Under the pieces are notes generated by a model. The model saw nothing but the letters and a program-made list of their open reading frames with translations. It had not been told where the DNA came from and did no database searches. Shown here one piece after another: positions 53,961 through 63,589 of a DNA stretch of 64,000 nucleotides. The first letter of the stretch is position 1. Every line of letters begins with the position of its first letter. A program made the translations under genes and the position numbers. This DNA is from Lautropia sp. (lineage in GTDB: Bacteria > Pseudomonadota > Gammaproteobacteria > Burkholderiales > Burkholderiaceae_E). Where the stretch lies: positions 320,001 to 384,000 of the forward strand of contig JAUNAC010000002.1 in NCBI GenBank assembly GCA_030527825.1, given 5' to 3'.

Positions 53961-53998
53961 AACAGGCCAGGTGCAGCAATGCTCTGGCCTGTTTTATC
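53961..53998. terminator. Bidirectional terminator
   Basis: AACAGGCCAG (53961-53970) pairs perfectly with CTGGCCTGTT (53984-53993), followed by TTATCTG on the plus strand. The AA at its start gives a short T run on the minus strand. It lies between the convergent yceI and carboxynorspermidine synthase genes. Confidence 0.8.
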
Positions 53999-54006
53999 TG
54001 ATGGCG

Positions 54007-55266
54007 TCAGTTCGCCTGTGGCTGACTGCTGGCGTCGAGAAGGGGTTGATCGGTGCAGCCTTCCCGCACCCGACTGGGTAGCCCCATGTTTTCCTGCAGG
54101 GTGAGTAGCGGCAGTGCCGGCAGCTCTTCCACATTGACCATGCGATGCACGTCCCAGGTACCGTTGGCGATTAACAGGGCGGCTGCGGCAGCAGGTACGC
54201 CGGCGGTATATGAAATGGCCTGACTGCCTACCTCGGCGTAAGTGTCGGCGTGGTCGCAAATGTTGTAGAAAAATACTTCACGAGGTTTTCCGCGGTGGAT
54301 GCCTTTGATGAGGGTGCCAATGCAGGTCTTTCCCGTGTAGTCGGGTGCGAGCGAGGCGGGGTCGGGCAAAACGGCTTTGACCACCTGCAGGGGGACGACT
54401 TCCTGGCCATTGTCCAGCCTGACGGGTTGCTCCGACAGCAGGTTTAACGACTTGAGTACCGAAAATACATTGATGTAATGTTCGCCAAAGCCCATCCAGA
54501 AGCGGATGGTGGGAATTTTCAGGGTCTGCGACAGAGAGTGGATTTCATCGTGTCCGGTGAGGTAGGTGCTCTGTTGGCCTACGACGGGAAGGTTGTCTGT
54601 ACGGCGGACTTCAAACATCTGGTTAGCGATCCACTGGCCTTGCTGCCAGCTCCAGACCTGCCCGGTGAACTCACGGAAGTTGATTTCGGGGTTGAAGTTG
54701 GTGGCGAAGTAGCGGCCGTGGCTCCCGGCGTTGACGTCTATGATGTCGAGTGAGTCGATCTGGTCAAACCAGTGCTGCTGGGCGAGTGCGGCGTAGGCAT
54801 TGACTGTACCGGGGTCAAAGCCGATGCCAAGAATGGCGGTAATTCCTTTTTGCTGGCATTCGTCGCGCAGTTTCCATTCATGGTTGGCATACCAGGGCGG
54901 GGTTTCGCAAATCTTGTCTGGATCTTCGTGAATGGCCGTGTCCAGATAGGCTGCGCCGGTATCAATGCAGGCGCGCAGAATGCTCTTGTTCAGAAAGGCA
55001 GTGCCGACGTTGATGACGATGTCGGCCTTCGTCTGGCGAATCAGGGCGCGGGTGGCTTCGATGTCCAGGGCATTCAGTGCATGGGCCTGCAGTGTGCCAG
55101 GGCCTTGAAGGTTACCGTGGGCATGGATGCTGTCGATGATCTGTTGACACTTGACCAGGCGGCGGGAGGCCAGGTGGATGGCGCCAAAGTGCTGGTTGTG
55201 CTGGGCGCATTTGTGCGCCACGACATGACCGACACCACCTGCGCCAATGATCAGGACATTTTTTTT
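54007..55266 (-). CDS. Carboxynorspermidine synthase (saccharopine dehydrogenase-like)
   Basis: 419 residues from the ATG at 55266. The N-terminal Rossmann segment KNVLIIGAGGVGHVVAHKCA binds NAD(P)H; AYLDTAIHEDPDKI, ILGIGFDPGTVNAYAALAQQ and IIDVNAGSHGRYFATNFNPE match the carboxynorspermidine/carboxyspermidine dehydrogenase branch rather than lysine enzymes. It condenses a diamine with aspartate semialdehyde. Its partner decarboxylase follows upstream in the same direction, which fixes the pathway. Upstream in-frame ATGs at 55317 and 55287 lack homologous sequence. Confidence 0.9.
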   Translation of the reverse strand, partial: KKNVLIIGAGGVGHVVAHKCAQHNQHFGAIHLASRRLVKCQQIIDSIHAHGNLQGPGTLQAHALNALDIEATRALIRQTKADIVINVGTAFLNKSILRACIDTGAAYLDTAIHEDPDKICETPPWYANHEWKLRDECQQKGITAILGIGFDPGTVNAYAALAQQHWFDQIDSLDIIDVNAGSHGRYFATNFNPEINFREFTGQVWSWQQGQWIANQMFEVRRTDNLPVVGQQSTYLTGHDEIHSLSQTLKIPTIRFWMGFGEHYINVFSVLKSLNLLSEQPVRLDNGQEVVPLQVVKAVLPDPASLAPDYTGKTCIGTLIKGIHRGKPREVFFYNICDHADTYAEVGSQAISYTAGVPAAAAALLIANGTWDVHRMVNVEELPALPLLTLQENMGLPSRVREGCTDQPLLDASSQPQAN

Positions 55267-55368
55267 CATGCCAGAATGACTCCGCATGTAGAAGAAAGGG
55301 TTGAAAGAGGCCGACATCGGGTGGGGGCCCGTTTCCGGTTCGCTGACGGGAGAGCGGGGCGGCCAGGC

Positions 55369-56472
55369 TCAGGACAGACTGTTGCGATAGTCTTCGTAGC
55401 CAAAGCGGCGCCGGAGCTCGATGCGTCCATCCAGGCGCCGTACCGCAATCGCAGGCATGGACACCCCGTTGAACCAGTTTTTCTTGACCATGGTGTAACC
55501 GGCCGCATCCTGTATCGAGAGCCGGTCACCGGGTTGAAGGGGATGCGGGAAGGAGAATTCGCCAAAAATATCACCTGCCAGGCAGGTATTGCCAGTGACC
55601 TGGTAACGCCAGGGGCCTTCATCGGGCAGTATCCGTGCCGGAAGCTGGTAGGTGAGCAGATCCAGCATGTGTGCTTCGGTGGACGCATCGATGACCGCGA
55701 TCGGGGTCGCCCGATCCGCCAGCACATCCAGGACGCTGACTTCGAGCGTGGCCGCGCCGGCCACGGCGGCTTCGCCCGGCTCCAGATACACCTGTACCTG
55801 CATGCGATCGGCAAAGGCCCGCAGACGGTCGGCCAGCTTTTGAAGTGGGTAATCCGGGGCGGTGAAATGAATGCCTCCACCCAGGCTGACCCAGGTCAGA
55901 CGGCGCAGCAGCGAGCCGAAATGTTGTTCGATCCGGTCAAGCATGTCCGAAAACTGGGCGAAATCACGATTTTCACAGTTATTGTGGATCATGACGCCGC
56001 TGATGCGGTGCTGCACCAGTTCGATCCGGGCCAGATCGCTTTCTCCCAGGCGGCTGTTTGGGCGTGCCGGGTCTGCCAGCAGATAGGGAGAGTTGCTGAT
56101 GCCCGGGTTCAGACGCAGACCGAGGGGGGTGTCGTTGCACTGGTCGCCCAGCCGTTCCAGCTGGCTGATGGAATTGAAAATCAGCTTGTCGGCCAGACGG
56201 GCGGCCTCGCCGATGTCCTGTGCTGACCAGGCGACACTGTAGCCATGGGTTTCGCCACCGAACTCGTCATGGCCCAGGCGGACCTCGTTCAGTGAGGATG
56301 ATGTGGTGCCATCGAGATACGCCCGCATCAGTGGAAAGACGGACCAGCTGGCAAAGCACTTGAGGGCAAGCAGCGCTCGTGCCCCGGAATGTTCTCTCAG
56401 CCAGGCAATGGTTTCCAGATTGGCGCGCAACCGCGATTCGTCGATCAGGTAGCAGGGCGTCGGCAGGGTCAT
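55369..56472 (-). CDS. nspC: Carboxynorspermidine decarboxylase
   Basis: 367 residues of the fold III PLP decarboxylase family. The PLP lysine lies in LLALKCFASW near residue 38; VMIHNNCENRDF, VSLGGGIHFTAPDYPLQ, YLEPGEAAVAG and VTGNTCLAGD are CANSDC-type motifs. It converts carboxynorspermidine or carboxyspermidine to (nor)spermidine. Together with the downstream synthase it gives an S-adenosylmethionine-independent route to spermidine. The 102-base gap to the synthase is compatible with one transcript. The 247 bases upstream (56473-56719) hold no recognisable gene. Confidence 0.94.
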   Translation of the reverse strand: MTLPTPCYLIDESRLRANLETIAWLREHSGARALLALKCFASWSVFPLMRAYLDGTTSSSLNEVRLGHDEFGGETHGYSVAWSAQDIGEAARLADKLIFNSISQLERLGDQCNDTPLGLRLNPGISNSPYLLADPARPNSRLGESDLARIELVQHRISGVMIHNNCENRDFAQFSDMLDRIEQHFGSLLRRLTWVSLGGGIHFTAPDYPLQKLADRLRAFADRMQVQVYLEPGEAAVAGAATLEVSVLDVLADRATPIAVIDASTEAHMLDLLTYQLPARILPDEGPWRYQVTGNTCLAGDIFGEFSFPHPLQPGDRLSIQDAAGYTMVKKNWFNGVSMPAIAVRRLDGRIELRRRFGYEDYRNSLS

Positions 56473-56719
56473 TCCGCGAAAGGCTCCAGGCAGCGGGGGA
56501 TGAATTGGGAACAGGGGAAAGATCCGGACACTGTCGTTCCCGGATACGGCAGCATGCTGGCGGTGGCGGTTGCAAGTTGGTGTCTGCCCTGATGAAGGTG
56601 GTCAGGGCGCTGCGTTCGGCACGTGTGCAGCAGGGGCCACACTGCGCGCGAAATATACCGCCTGTGGCATTTTTGTCAATTTTAACGGGGGAAGACGGCG
56701 GCTTGCGCGCGCAGTCACC

Positions 56720-57337
56720 TCAGGGCATGCCTGAGCTGGCTGGATGCTGATGGGTGAATCCGGGTGTACTGAACGCTTTCATTCGGGTGAATTCAAAGAC
56801 TTCGTCAGCGACAAGCTGGCAGGCCCGCAGGGCGGCAGGGTCACTTTCCTGGCCGTCCCCACCGAAAGGATGGCCGGTATTGAGGATGGAAGCGGCATAG
56901 GGGGTGGGCCAGCCCCGAAGTGCATGAATGATGTCGCGCAGTGAGCTGATGGTCGAGCCGATAGCCTGCAGGCCGTCGGCGCAGACGATGATGCCCACTG
57001 CACGCCCTTCAAGATAGGGGCGCTCGTCGTTGCGCAGATCTTCGATGAAATCGATGGCGTTCTTGATGAGGCCGGAGACCCCGCAATGATAGGAGGGTGT
57101 GGCAATAATCAGCCCATCAGCCTGGCGCAGGCTGTCGACCAGGTGGTGTGCCCGTTCGGAACGTTCCCGGGTGGCAGGATCAAAGAGCTCAAGGGGCATC
57201 TCGGCGTGACCGAGCAGCTGTGTGCGGCAGCCACGGCGGGCAACATGTTCGAGCGCTATGCTGATGGCCCGCTCGCTCATGGCGTTCGGGCGTATGGATC
57301 CGCCCAGGCCAACGATCAGGGGGCGTTTGCTGTGCAT
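56720..57337 (-). CDS. NADPH-dependent FMN reductase family protein
   Basis: 205 residues from the ATG at 57337, with GGAGA 11 bases upstream. A flavodoxin-like fold is shown by LIVGLGGSIRPNAMSERAIS, the FMN loop IATPSYHCGVSGLIKNAIDF and GIIVCADGLQAIGST. Such enzymes reduce FMN, quinones or azo/metal substrates with NAD(P)H. Substrate is unknown. It lies downstream of the efflux operon on the same strand, about 135 bases after the outer-membrane factor, and may be a separate unit. Confidence 0.87.
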   Translation of the reverse strand: MHSKRPLIVGLGGSIRPNAMSERAISIALEHVARRGCRTQLLGHAEMPLELFDPATRERSERAHHLVDSLRQADGLIIATPSYHCGVSGLIKNAIDFIEDLRNDERPYLEGRAVGIIVCADGLQAIGSTISSLRDIIHALRGWPTPYAASILNTGHPFGGDGQESDPAALRACQLVADEVFEFTRMKAFSTPGFTHQHPASSGMP

Positions 57338-57473
57338 GATAGGTCGGTCTCCTGCGCAGGAATCCGCATTCGGGATTCCGTCTGTCCACATTCTACCGTG
57401 CCTCCCCGGTGCAGGGGGCACGGTACCGATCAGTGACGGTATCGACCGGGACTGCAGGCACGGGCAGAACGGG

Positions 57474-58961
57474 TCATTTCCAGCCGCCGCCGAGCGCCTT
57501 GTAGAGTGTGACCAGATTCTGCCGCTGGGCAGTCCGGGTGTTGATCAGTTCCTGCTGGGCGGCGAAGTGCGAGCGTTGCGCATCGAGTACGTCAAAATAG
57601 CTGGCCACGCCGTTCTTGTAGCGTAGGTTGGCTAGCGCTAGCCGTTCGCCTTCGGTCTTGACCAGCCCTTGCTGGGCATCGAGCTGCTCAAGCAGACCTT
57701 TCCGGTTGGCCAGAGCATCCGAGACTTCCGCGAAGGCCGTCTGGATGGCCTTTTCATAGTTGGCAATGGCAATTTTCTGATCGACTTTGGCGACGTCCAG
57801 ATTCGCACGGTTGCGACCATAGTCGAAGATGGGCAGCAACGCCTGTGGATTCAGGGTCCAGATGAATTTGCCATGGTCAAACAGATCATCCAGTGCACTG
57901 CTGCTGACGCCCGCGGTGGCCGTGAGCGAGATGCGCGGGAAGAAAGCGGCTCGTGCAGCACCGATGTTGGCTTCTGACGCCCGCAGCTGCTGTTCGGCCT
58001 GACGGATGTCGGGGCGGCGTATCAGCGTTTCGGAGGGCAGTCCTGCCGGGACCTCCTGCAGTTCGACAGGATCATCGTGCGTATCGCCGCTGATCAGATC
58101 GGCAGGCGGTTGCTGTCCCAGCAGCGTGATCAGCGCATCATAGGCAACATCACGCTGACGCTGCAGGGATGCGAGGGTGGTGCGGGCGGTATAGACCAGT
58201 GAGTCAGCCTGTTTGGTGTCGATTTCCGAGGCGGCGCCGTTTTTGAACTGCAACTGGGTGAGTTTGCGGGATTCTTCACGGGTACGAAGCGTGGCACGGG
58301 TCAGGGCCAGCTGCTCATCAAGCGATTGCAGGCCAAGATAGGCATTGGCGACCCCGGCCACCAGTGAGATCTGGGCGGTGCGCTGGGCCTCCATCGTTTC
58401 CAGGTAGCTGGCCAGTGCGGCTTTGCTGAGTTCGCGCACCCGGCCAAAGAAATCCAGCTCGAATGCGGTGATACCCAGGCCGACACTATAGGCACTGCTT
58501 TGCTGGCCAGTGAGCAGACTCGGCTGGCGCTGCAACCCGGCCGTACCGCTGATCCCCGGCAGCCGGTCGGCACGCTGAATGCGGTACCTGGCCTGGGCCC
58601 GTTCGACATTCAGTGCGGCGACCCGCAGGTCGCGGTTATTGTCCAGCGCAATCTGGATCAGCTGCTGGAGTGCCGGGCTGGCGAAAAACGTTTTCCAGCT
58701 GATGTCGGCTGCCATGCTCTCGGTGGCGCCAGCCTTCGCTCCCGGAGTCTGTTGGCCGTGACTGACACTGTCCATCACAGGAGACGCATGGGCATACTGG
58801 CCAGGCACGGGGGCATTGGGGGTCATCGGCGCGGGAGCCAGTGAGCCGCAGCCCGCCAGCACCAGCAGCAGAGTCATGCCCGTGCAGGGAACCGCCGCAT
58901 GGCGGGCTGCGTGCAAGCTCATACGAGAGGACAGGGGCTGGCGATCAGCGGTCATTGCCAT
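57474..58961 (-). CDS. RND efflux outer-membrane factor (OprM/NodT family lipoprotein)
   Basis: About 495 residues. A signal with lipobox (LLLVLAGC, lipidated Cys) is followed by two OEP (TolC-like) repeats: LQQLIQIALDNNRDLRVAAL, RADRLPGISGTAGLQ, LPSETLIRRPDIRQAEQQLR, AARAAFFPRISLTATAGVSS, ANLRYKNGVASYFDVLDAQR. It forms the outer-membrane and periplasmic tunnel of the pump. The start overlaps the end of the RND gene. Starts at 58961, 58955 and 58922 are all possible; the last gives the most usual 25-residue signal. Confidence 0.94.
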   Translation of the reverse strand: MAMTADRQPLSSRMSLHAARHAAVPCTGMTLLLVLAGCGSLAPAPMTPNAPVPGQYAHASPVMDSVSHGQQTPGAKAGATESMAADISWKTFFASPALQQLIQIALDNNRDLRVAALNVERAQARYRIQRADRLPGISGTAGLQRQPSLLTGQQSSAYSVGLGITAFELDFFGRVRELSKAALASYLETMEAQRTAQISLVAGVANAYLGLQSLDEQLALTRATLRTREESRKLTQLQFKNGAASEIDTKQADSLVYTARTTLASLQRQRDVAYDALITLLGQQPPADLISGDTHDDPVELQEVPAGLPSETLIRRPDIRQAEQQLRASEANIGAARAAFFPRISLTATAGVSSSALDDLFDHGKFIWTLNPQALLPIFDYGRNRANLDVAKVDQKIAIANYEKAIQTAFAEVSDALANRKGLLEQLDAQQGLVKTEGERLALANLRYKNGVASYFDVLDAQRSHFAAQQELINTRTAQRQNLVTLYKALGGGWK

Positions 58962-61900
58962 GGGCGTGGTTCTCCAGGGAGGGAGCCGCCTGCGCGGCAC
59001 GTTGCTTGCGTCCGAAAATTTTCATGACGATCACATAGAACAGGGGTACCAGCAGCAGACCGAGAATGGTGGCCGAGATCATGCCGCCGGCAACAGCGAT
59101 GCCGATGGCGCGCTGGCTGGCCGAGCTGGCGCCTGTGGCCAGGGCAAGCGGGATGACGCCGAGCGTAAAGGCCATCGATGTCATCAGGATCGGCCGGAAG
59201 CGCAGGTGGGCTGCTTCCAGTGCTGCTGCCACCAGGGATTTGCCCTCTTTTTCATGGAGATCCTTGGCGAACTCGATGATCAGGATCGCGTTCTTTGCGG
59301 ACAGACCGATGATGGTGATCATGCCGATTTTGAAGTAGACATCGTTGAGCTGTCCTCCCCAGGTCGAGGCGAGAATGACGCCCAGCAGTCCCAGCGGAAC
59401 AACCAGCAGCACCGACAGCGGAATCGACCAGCTTTCATACAGGGCGGCCAGGCACAGGAAGATGGCCAGCAGCGAGAAGGCGTACAGAACGTAGACCTGC
59501 GAGCCAGAGCGCTGTTCCTCGTACGAAATGCCTGTCCACTCATGTCCGAAGCCTGCTGGCAGCTGGGCGCTGAGCCGTTCCAGCTCGGCCATGGCCTGCC
59601 CGGAGCTGTAGCCCGGCGCAGGCACGGCTTCGAGTTTCATGGCGGGATAGCCGTTGTAGCGCACGGTCTGCATCGGGCCCACGACCCAGCGGGTTGTGGC
59701 AAACGAGGAGAAGGGCACGGATGCTCCGGCCGTGTTGAGGACGTTCAGCTTCAGGATATCCTCGGGTTGCATACGTGCCGGTGCGTCTGCCTGAACGATG
59801 ACGCGCTGCATCCGGCCTTCGTTGGGGAAGTCGTTCACGTAGCTCGAGCCCAGCATGGTGGAAATGGTGTTGCCAATGGAGGCGAACGGAACACCCAGGG
59901 CGTTGGCCTTTTCCCGGTCGATCTCGATCTCCAGTTGCGGGGCATCTTCCAGCCCATCGGGCCGTACCGATGCGAAGACCTTACTCTTGAGTGCCATGCC
60001 CAGAAGCTGGTTGCGGGCCTGGAGCAGTGCCGCATGGCCTTTGTTGGAACGGTCCTGCAGGCGGAAGGTGACCCCGTTGGCATTACCCAGTTCCTGAATT
60101 GGCGGGGGACTGAGCGGATAGATGAAGGCATCGCGGATGTGGGCAAGCTGCTGGAAGGCACGGCCTGCCAGCGCCTGGGCCGAGTGCTCCGCACCGATGC
60201 GTTCGCTCCAGGGCTTGAGGGTCACGAATGCTATGGCGGCGTTCTGGCCCCGGCCACTGAAGGAGAAACCCAGTACGCCAACCGTATGGTCAACTTCAGG
60301 CTGCTTTTTCATGTAGTCATTGATCTGCATCATCGTCGCTTCCGTCCGTTCCTGGGAGGCGCCGGAGGGAAGCTGGATATTGACGACGATCACGCCCTGA
60401 TCTTCGTTGGGCAGGAAGGAACTGGGCAGGCGCAGGAAGAAGTAGGCCGTGACACCGATGATGGCAGCGTACAGCAGCATCCACCAGCCGGCGCGACGAA
60501 CCATTTTCGCCATGCCCCCTTCATACCGCTTGGCCGAAGCGGTAAACCCGCGGTTGAACCAGCCAAAGAAGCCGCGTTTGGCGTGATGGTGCCCGGCCTG
60601 GACAGGTTTGAGCAGTGTGGCACATAGTGCTGGGGTGAGCGTCAGCGCCATCAGGGCGGAAAAGCCGATGGAGCCGACCATGACTGCCGAGAACTGGCGG
60701 TAGATGTTGCCGACGGCGCCCCCAAAGAAGGCGAGCGGGATGAAGACGGAAATGAGGACCACAGTCACGCCGATGATGGCCCCGGAGATCTGGCCCATGG
60801 CCTTGACGGTGGCCTTGAGTGGCGAAAGACCTTCTTCGCTCATGATCCGTTCAACGTTTTCAACCACGATGATGGCATCGTCAACGACAATCCCGATGAC
60901 CAGCACCATGCCAAACATGGTCAGCACGTTGATCGACATGCCCAGTGTCAGCAGTACGCCGAAGGTGGCCAGCAGCGAGACGGGTACGACGATGGTGGGG
61001 ATAAGGGTGTAACGGACATTCTGCAGAAACAGGAACATCACCACGAACACCAGCACCATCGCCTCCAGCAGCGTGTGCACGACCTGTTCGATCGACAGCC
61101 TGACAAAGCCTGATGAATCATAGGGAACCGTGATTTTCACGCCCTGGGGCAGGAATGCCTTGATGTCTTCCAGGCGCTGACGTGTTTCCTTGATGGTGGC
61201 CAGGGCATTGCCGCTGGAGGACAACTGTATGCCGATCCCGACTGATGCACGGCCATCAAGCTGCATCGAGGTGGCGTAACTCTGTGCGCCCTGCTCGATC
61301 CGGGCCACATCCCGCAGGCGCACGGCCGAACCGTCCCGATTGCTGCGCAGTACAACGTTGCCGAATTCCTCGGGGGTTTTCAGCTGTCCTTTGACGGTCA
61401 CGCTGGCGGACATGGATTGCCCCGCCACGGCTGGTAGCGCGCCAATGGCGCCGGCGGAAATCTGGATGTTCTGGCCCTGCAGGGCCGAGATGACATCGGA
61501 AGAGGACAGGCGATAGCTCTCCAGCTTACTAGGGTCCAGCCAGACGCGAACCGCCTGCTCAGCGCCGAAGAGCTGTGCCTTGCCTACGCCATGGATCCGC
61601 TGGATTTCCGGCAGGACATTGCGGGAGGCGTAATCACCCAGCGTCGTCGTGTCATAGGCCGGGTTGTCAGACGACAGTATGGCAAAGGCGAGGAAATTCG
61701 AACGGGCCCGGTCTACCGTGACCCCCTGCTGTGTCACGGATGAGGGCAGACGTGGTGTGGCACGCGATAGCCGGTTCTGGACATCGACCTGGGCGAGCGC
61801 CTCATCGGTACCAGTTTCGAAGGTGAGGGTCAGTGATCCGGTGCCGTCGGCCTGCGAGGCAGCCTCCATGTACATCAGGCCGGGCGAGCCGTTCATTTCG

Positions 61901-62100
61901 CGCTCGATGACGCTGAGCACCGAATCTTCCAGCGTCTGGGCTGAGGCCCCCGGATAGGCAACGCTGAGCTGGATGGTGGGCGGAGCGACCTGCGGATATT
62001 GGGCAATGGGCAGCTGGGTGGTGGCAGTCAGCCCCAGCACCATGAGAAACAGGGCAACGACCCAGGCAAAAATGGGTCGGTGAATGAAAAAATTGGCCAT
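58945..62100 (-). CDS. RND (HAE1) multidrug efflux transporter, AcrB/MexB type
   Basis: 1051 residues, usual HAE1 length. The N-terminus MANFFIHRPIFAWVVALFLM is diagnostic. The proton-relay Asp pair lies in GIVVDDAIIVVENVERIM (TM4), with the TM10 lysine in LSAKNAILIIEFAKD. Two large periplasmic loops follow TM1 and TM7. It exports hydrophobic compounds using the proton gradient. It lies 17 bases after the adaptor gene and overlaps the outer-membrane factor gene, forming an adaptor-pump-channel operon. Confidence 0.97.
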   Translation of the reverse strand: MANFFIHRPIFAWVVALFLMVLGLTATTQLPIAQYPQVAPPTIQLSVAYPGASAQTLEDSVLSVIEREMNGSPGLMYMEAASQADGTGSLTLTFETGTDEALAQVDVQNRLSRATPRLPSSVTQQGVTVDRARSNFLAFAILSSDNPAYDTTTLGDYASRNVLPEIQRIHGVGKAQLFGAEQAVRVWLDPSKLESYRLSSSDVISALQGQNIQISAGAIGALPAVAGQSMSASVTVKGQLKTPEEFGNVVLRSNRDGSAVRLRDVARIEQGAQSYATSMQLDGRASVGIGIQLSSSGNALATIKETRQRLEDIKAFLPQGVKITVPYDSSGFVRLSIEQVVHTLLEAMVLVFVVMFLFLQNVRYTLIPTIVVPVSLLATFGVLLTLGMSINVLTMFGMVLVIGIVVDDAIIVVENVERIMSEEGLSPLKATVKAMGQISGAIIGVTVVLISVFIPLAFFGGAVGNIYRQFSAVMVGSIGFSALMALTLTPALCATLLKPVQAGHHHAKRGFFGWFNRGFTASAKRYEGGMAKMVRRAGWWMLLYAAIIGVTAYFFLRLPSSFLPNEDQGVIVVNIQLPSGASQERTEATMMQINDYMKKQPEVDHTVGVLGFSFSGRGQNAAIAFVTLKPWSERIGAEHSAQALAGRAFQQLAHIRDAFIYPLSPPPIQELGNANGVTFRLQDRSNKGHAALLQARNQLLGMALKSKVFASVRPDGLEDAPQLEIEIDREKANALGVPFASIGNTISTMLGSSYVNDFPNEGRMQRVIVQADAPARMQPEDILKLNVLNTAGASVPFSSFATTRWVVGPMQTVRYNGYPAMKLEAVPAPGYSSGQAMAELERLSAQLPAGFGHEWTGISYEEQRSGSQVYVLYAFSLLAIFLCLAALYESWSIPLSVLLVVPLGLLGVILASTWGGQLNDVYFKIGMITIIGLSAKNAILIIEFAKDLHEKEGKSLVAAALEAAHLRFRPILMTSMAFTLGVIPLALATGASSASQRAIGIAVAGGMISATILGLLLVPLFYVIVMKIFGRKQRAAQAAPSLENHAHGNDR

Positions 62101-62117
62101 GGGTTGCTATATCTCCC

Positions 62118-63380
62118 TTACTGCTGCCCAGCGGGCTTGGCGCCAGGCGCGGGCTGGGCGGTCCGGGAATCGGCGCCCGGTTTCCAGGGAACGGGAATGA
62201 CTTTGTTGACCCGCATCATCTGGACCAGCTGAAAGCCATCGACCATGACTTTTTCGCCGTTTTTCAGGCCATCGGTCACGACCCAGTTCTGGCCGTTGGA
62301 GCCCGAGATCTTTACTGCGCGCTGTGACATGGCGCCCTGCTCATCGACCACCGTCAGAGTGTCACCGGCAGCAGTACGGGTGACGGCTTGCTGGGGAACG
62401 AGGATGGCTTCGGGGATGGCGGCCTGTTCCAGCTCGGCCCGAACATACATGCCGGGCAGCAGCTCCCCGTTCGGATTGGGCACTTCAGCGCGCAGCGTAA
62501 CCTGTCCGGTGCTTTCGTCGACCGTCAGATCCGTGAACAGCAAGGATCCTTTCTGGGGATACTCGCTGCCGTCATCGTAGCGGATGCGCACACTGGCTGC
62601 TTCTCCTGCCTGCTGACTGGCAGGCTTGAGGCGGCCACTGTCCAGGCCACTTTTCAGCTTCATGACGGTTGAGGCCGGTTGTGTGATGTTGACGTAGACA
62701 GGGTCGATCTGCTGTACGGTGGCCAGCACCGTGGCATCGCCCTGGCCCACCAACGCGCCTTCTGTGACCAGCGCACGGCCAATACGGCCACTGATGGGGG
62801 AGGTGACCGATGCATAGGACAGGTTGATCTGGGCCGTTTTGACGGCCGCCCGGGCCACGGCCACATCGGCAGCTGCCTGTTTCTGGGCAGAAACGGCATT
62901 GTCATAGTTCTGGCGGCTGATGGCATTGGCTTTCAGCAGCGGAGTGTACCTGGCAACGGTCTGGGCAGAGAGCCGCTCGTTGGTCTGGGCGCGGGCAAGT
63001 GAGGCATTGGCACTGTTGAGCGCTGCGCGAAGCGGGGCGGGATCAATCAGAAAAAGGGGTTGCCCTGCCTTGACATCGCTGCCTTCTTTGAAGAGCCGTT
63101 TTTCAAGAATACCGGCAGCGCGGGCACGGATCTGCGCCACACGGGAGGCTTCCACCCGCCCGGGCAAATTCTGGGATATGCCGACAGGCTTGCGTTCGGC
63201 AATCACCACGCCGACTGGCAGTGCCTGGGGCTTGCTGTTGGCCGCTGCCTGCTGTTGGGAGGTTTCTCCCTGATGGCAGGCAGCAAGCGTAGCCAGCAGC
63301 ATGCTGATGGTCAGTGTTTTGACAGCAAAAGCGAGCTGGCGCGAGTCGCCTGCCGGCCGGGAATAAGGTGTCTGCATCAT
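62118..63380 (-). CDS. RND efflux periplasmic adaptor (AcrA/MexA type)
   Basis: 420 residues. The lipoprotein signal ends LATLAAC35. A hairpin/lipoyl region follows (LPGRVEASRVAQIRARAAGI, KRLFKEGSDVKAGQPLFLID), then ISRQNYDNAVSAQKQAAADV, the barrel segment YASVTSPISGRIGRALVTEG and VNITQPASTVMKLKSG. It joins the pump to the outer-membrane factor. First gene of the efflux operon. No divergent TetR-type repressor gene is present upstream, where the next gene is suhB-like on the same strand. Confidence 0.95.
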   Translation of the reverse strand: MMQTPYSRPAGDSRQLAFAVKTLTISMLLATLAACHQGETSQQQAAANSKPQALPVGVVIAERKPVGISQNLPGRVEASRVAQIRARAAGILEKRLFKEGSDVKAGQPLFLIDPAPLRAALNSANASLARAQTNERLSAQTVARYTPLLKANAISRQNYDNAVSAQKQAAADVAVARAAVKTAQINLSYASVTSPISGRIGRALVTEGALVGQGDATVLATVQQIDPVYVNITQPASTVMKLKSGLDSGRLKPASQQAGEAASVRIRYDDGSEYPQKGSLLFTDLTVDESTGQVTLRAEVPNPNGELLPGMYVRAELEQAAIPEAILVPQQAVTRTAAGDTLTVVDEQGAMSQRAVKISGSNGQNWVVTDGLKNGEKVMVDGFQLVQMMRVNKVIPVPWKPGADSRTAQPAPGAKPAGQQ

Positions 63381-63589
63381 GAAAAACGTAAGGTTGTGTC
63401 GGTGAACGACGAGCAAAGGGGAGGCGTGATGAACAGCTGGCGTCCTGCTGCAGCATGCTGCGGACGGCAGATGCGGCAGACAGACGCCTTTTCTGGGCCG
63501 AGGGCTTTGTCGGGGTTAGGGCAGCGGGCCCGGGCTGCCGGTCGGGGAAACGTCAGGGAGGCAAGGGAGCCGTGCTGCGAGAAGGTGAA

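Noticed and set aside
54772-56226. 484-codon open frame on the plus strand
   Set aside because: Antisense to nspC and carboxynorspermidine synthase, with no recognisable domain and no start signals.
58816-60627. 603-codon open frame on the plus strand
   Set aside because: It is antisense to the RND pump and outer-membrane factor genes, both of which have clear family motifs throughout.
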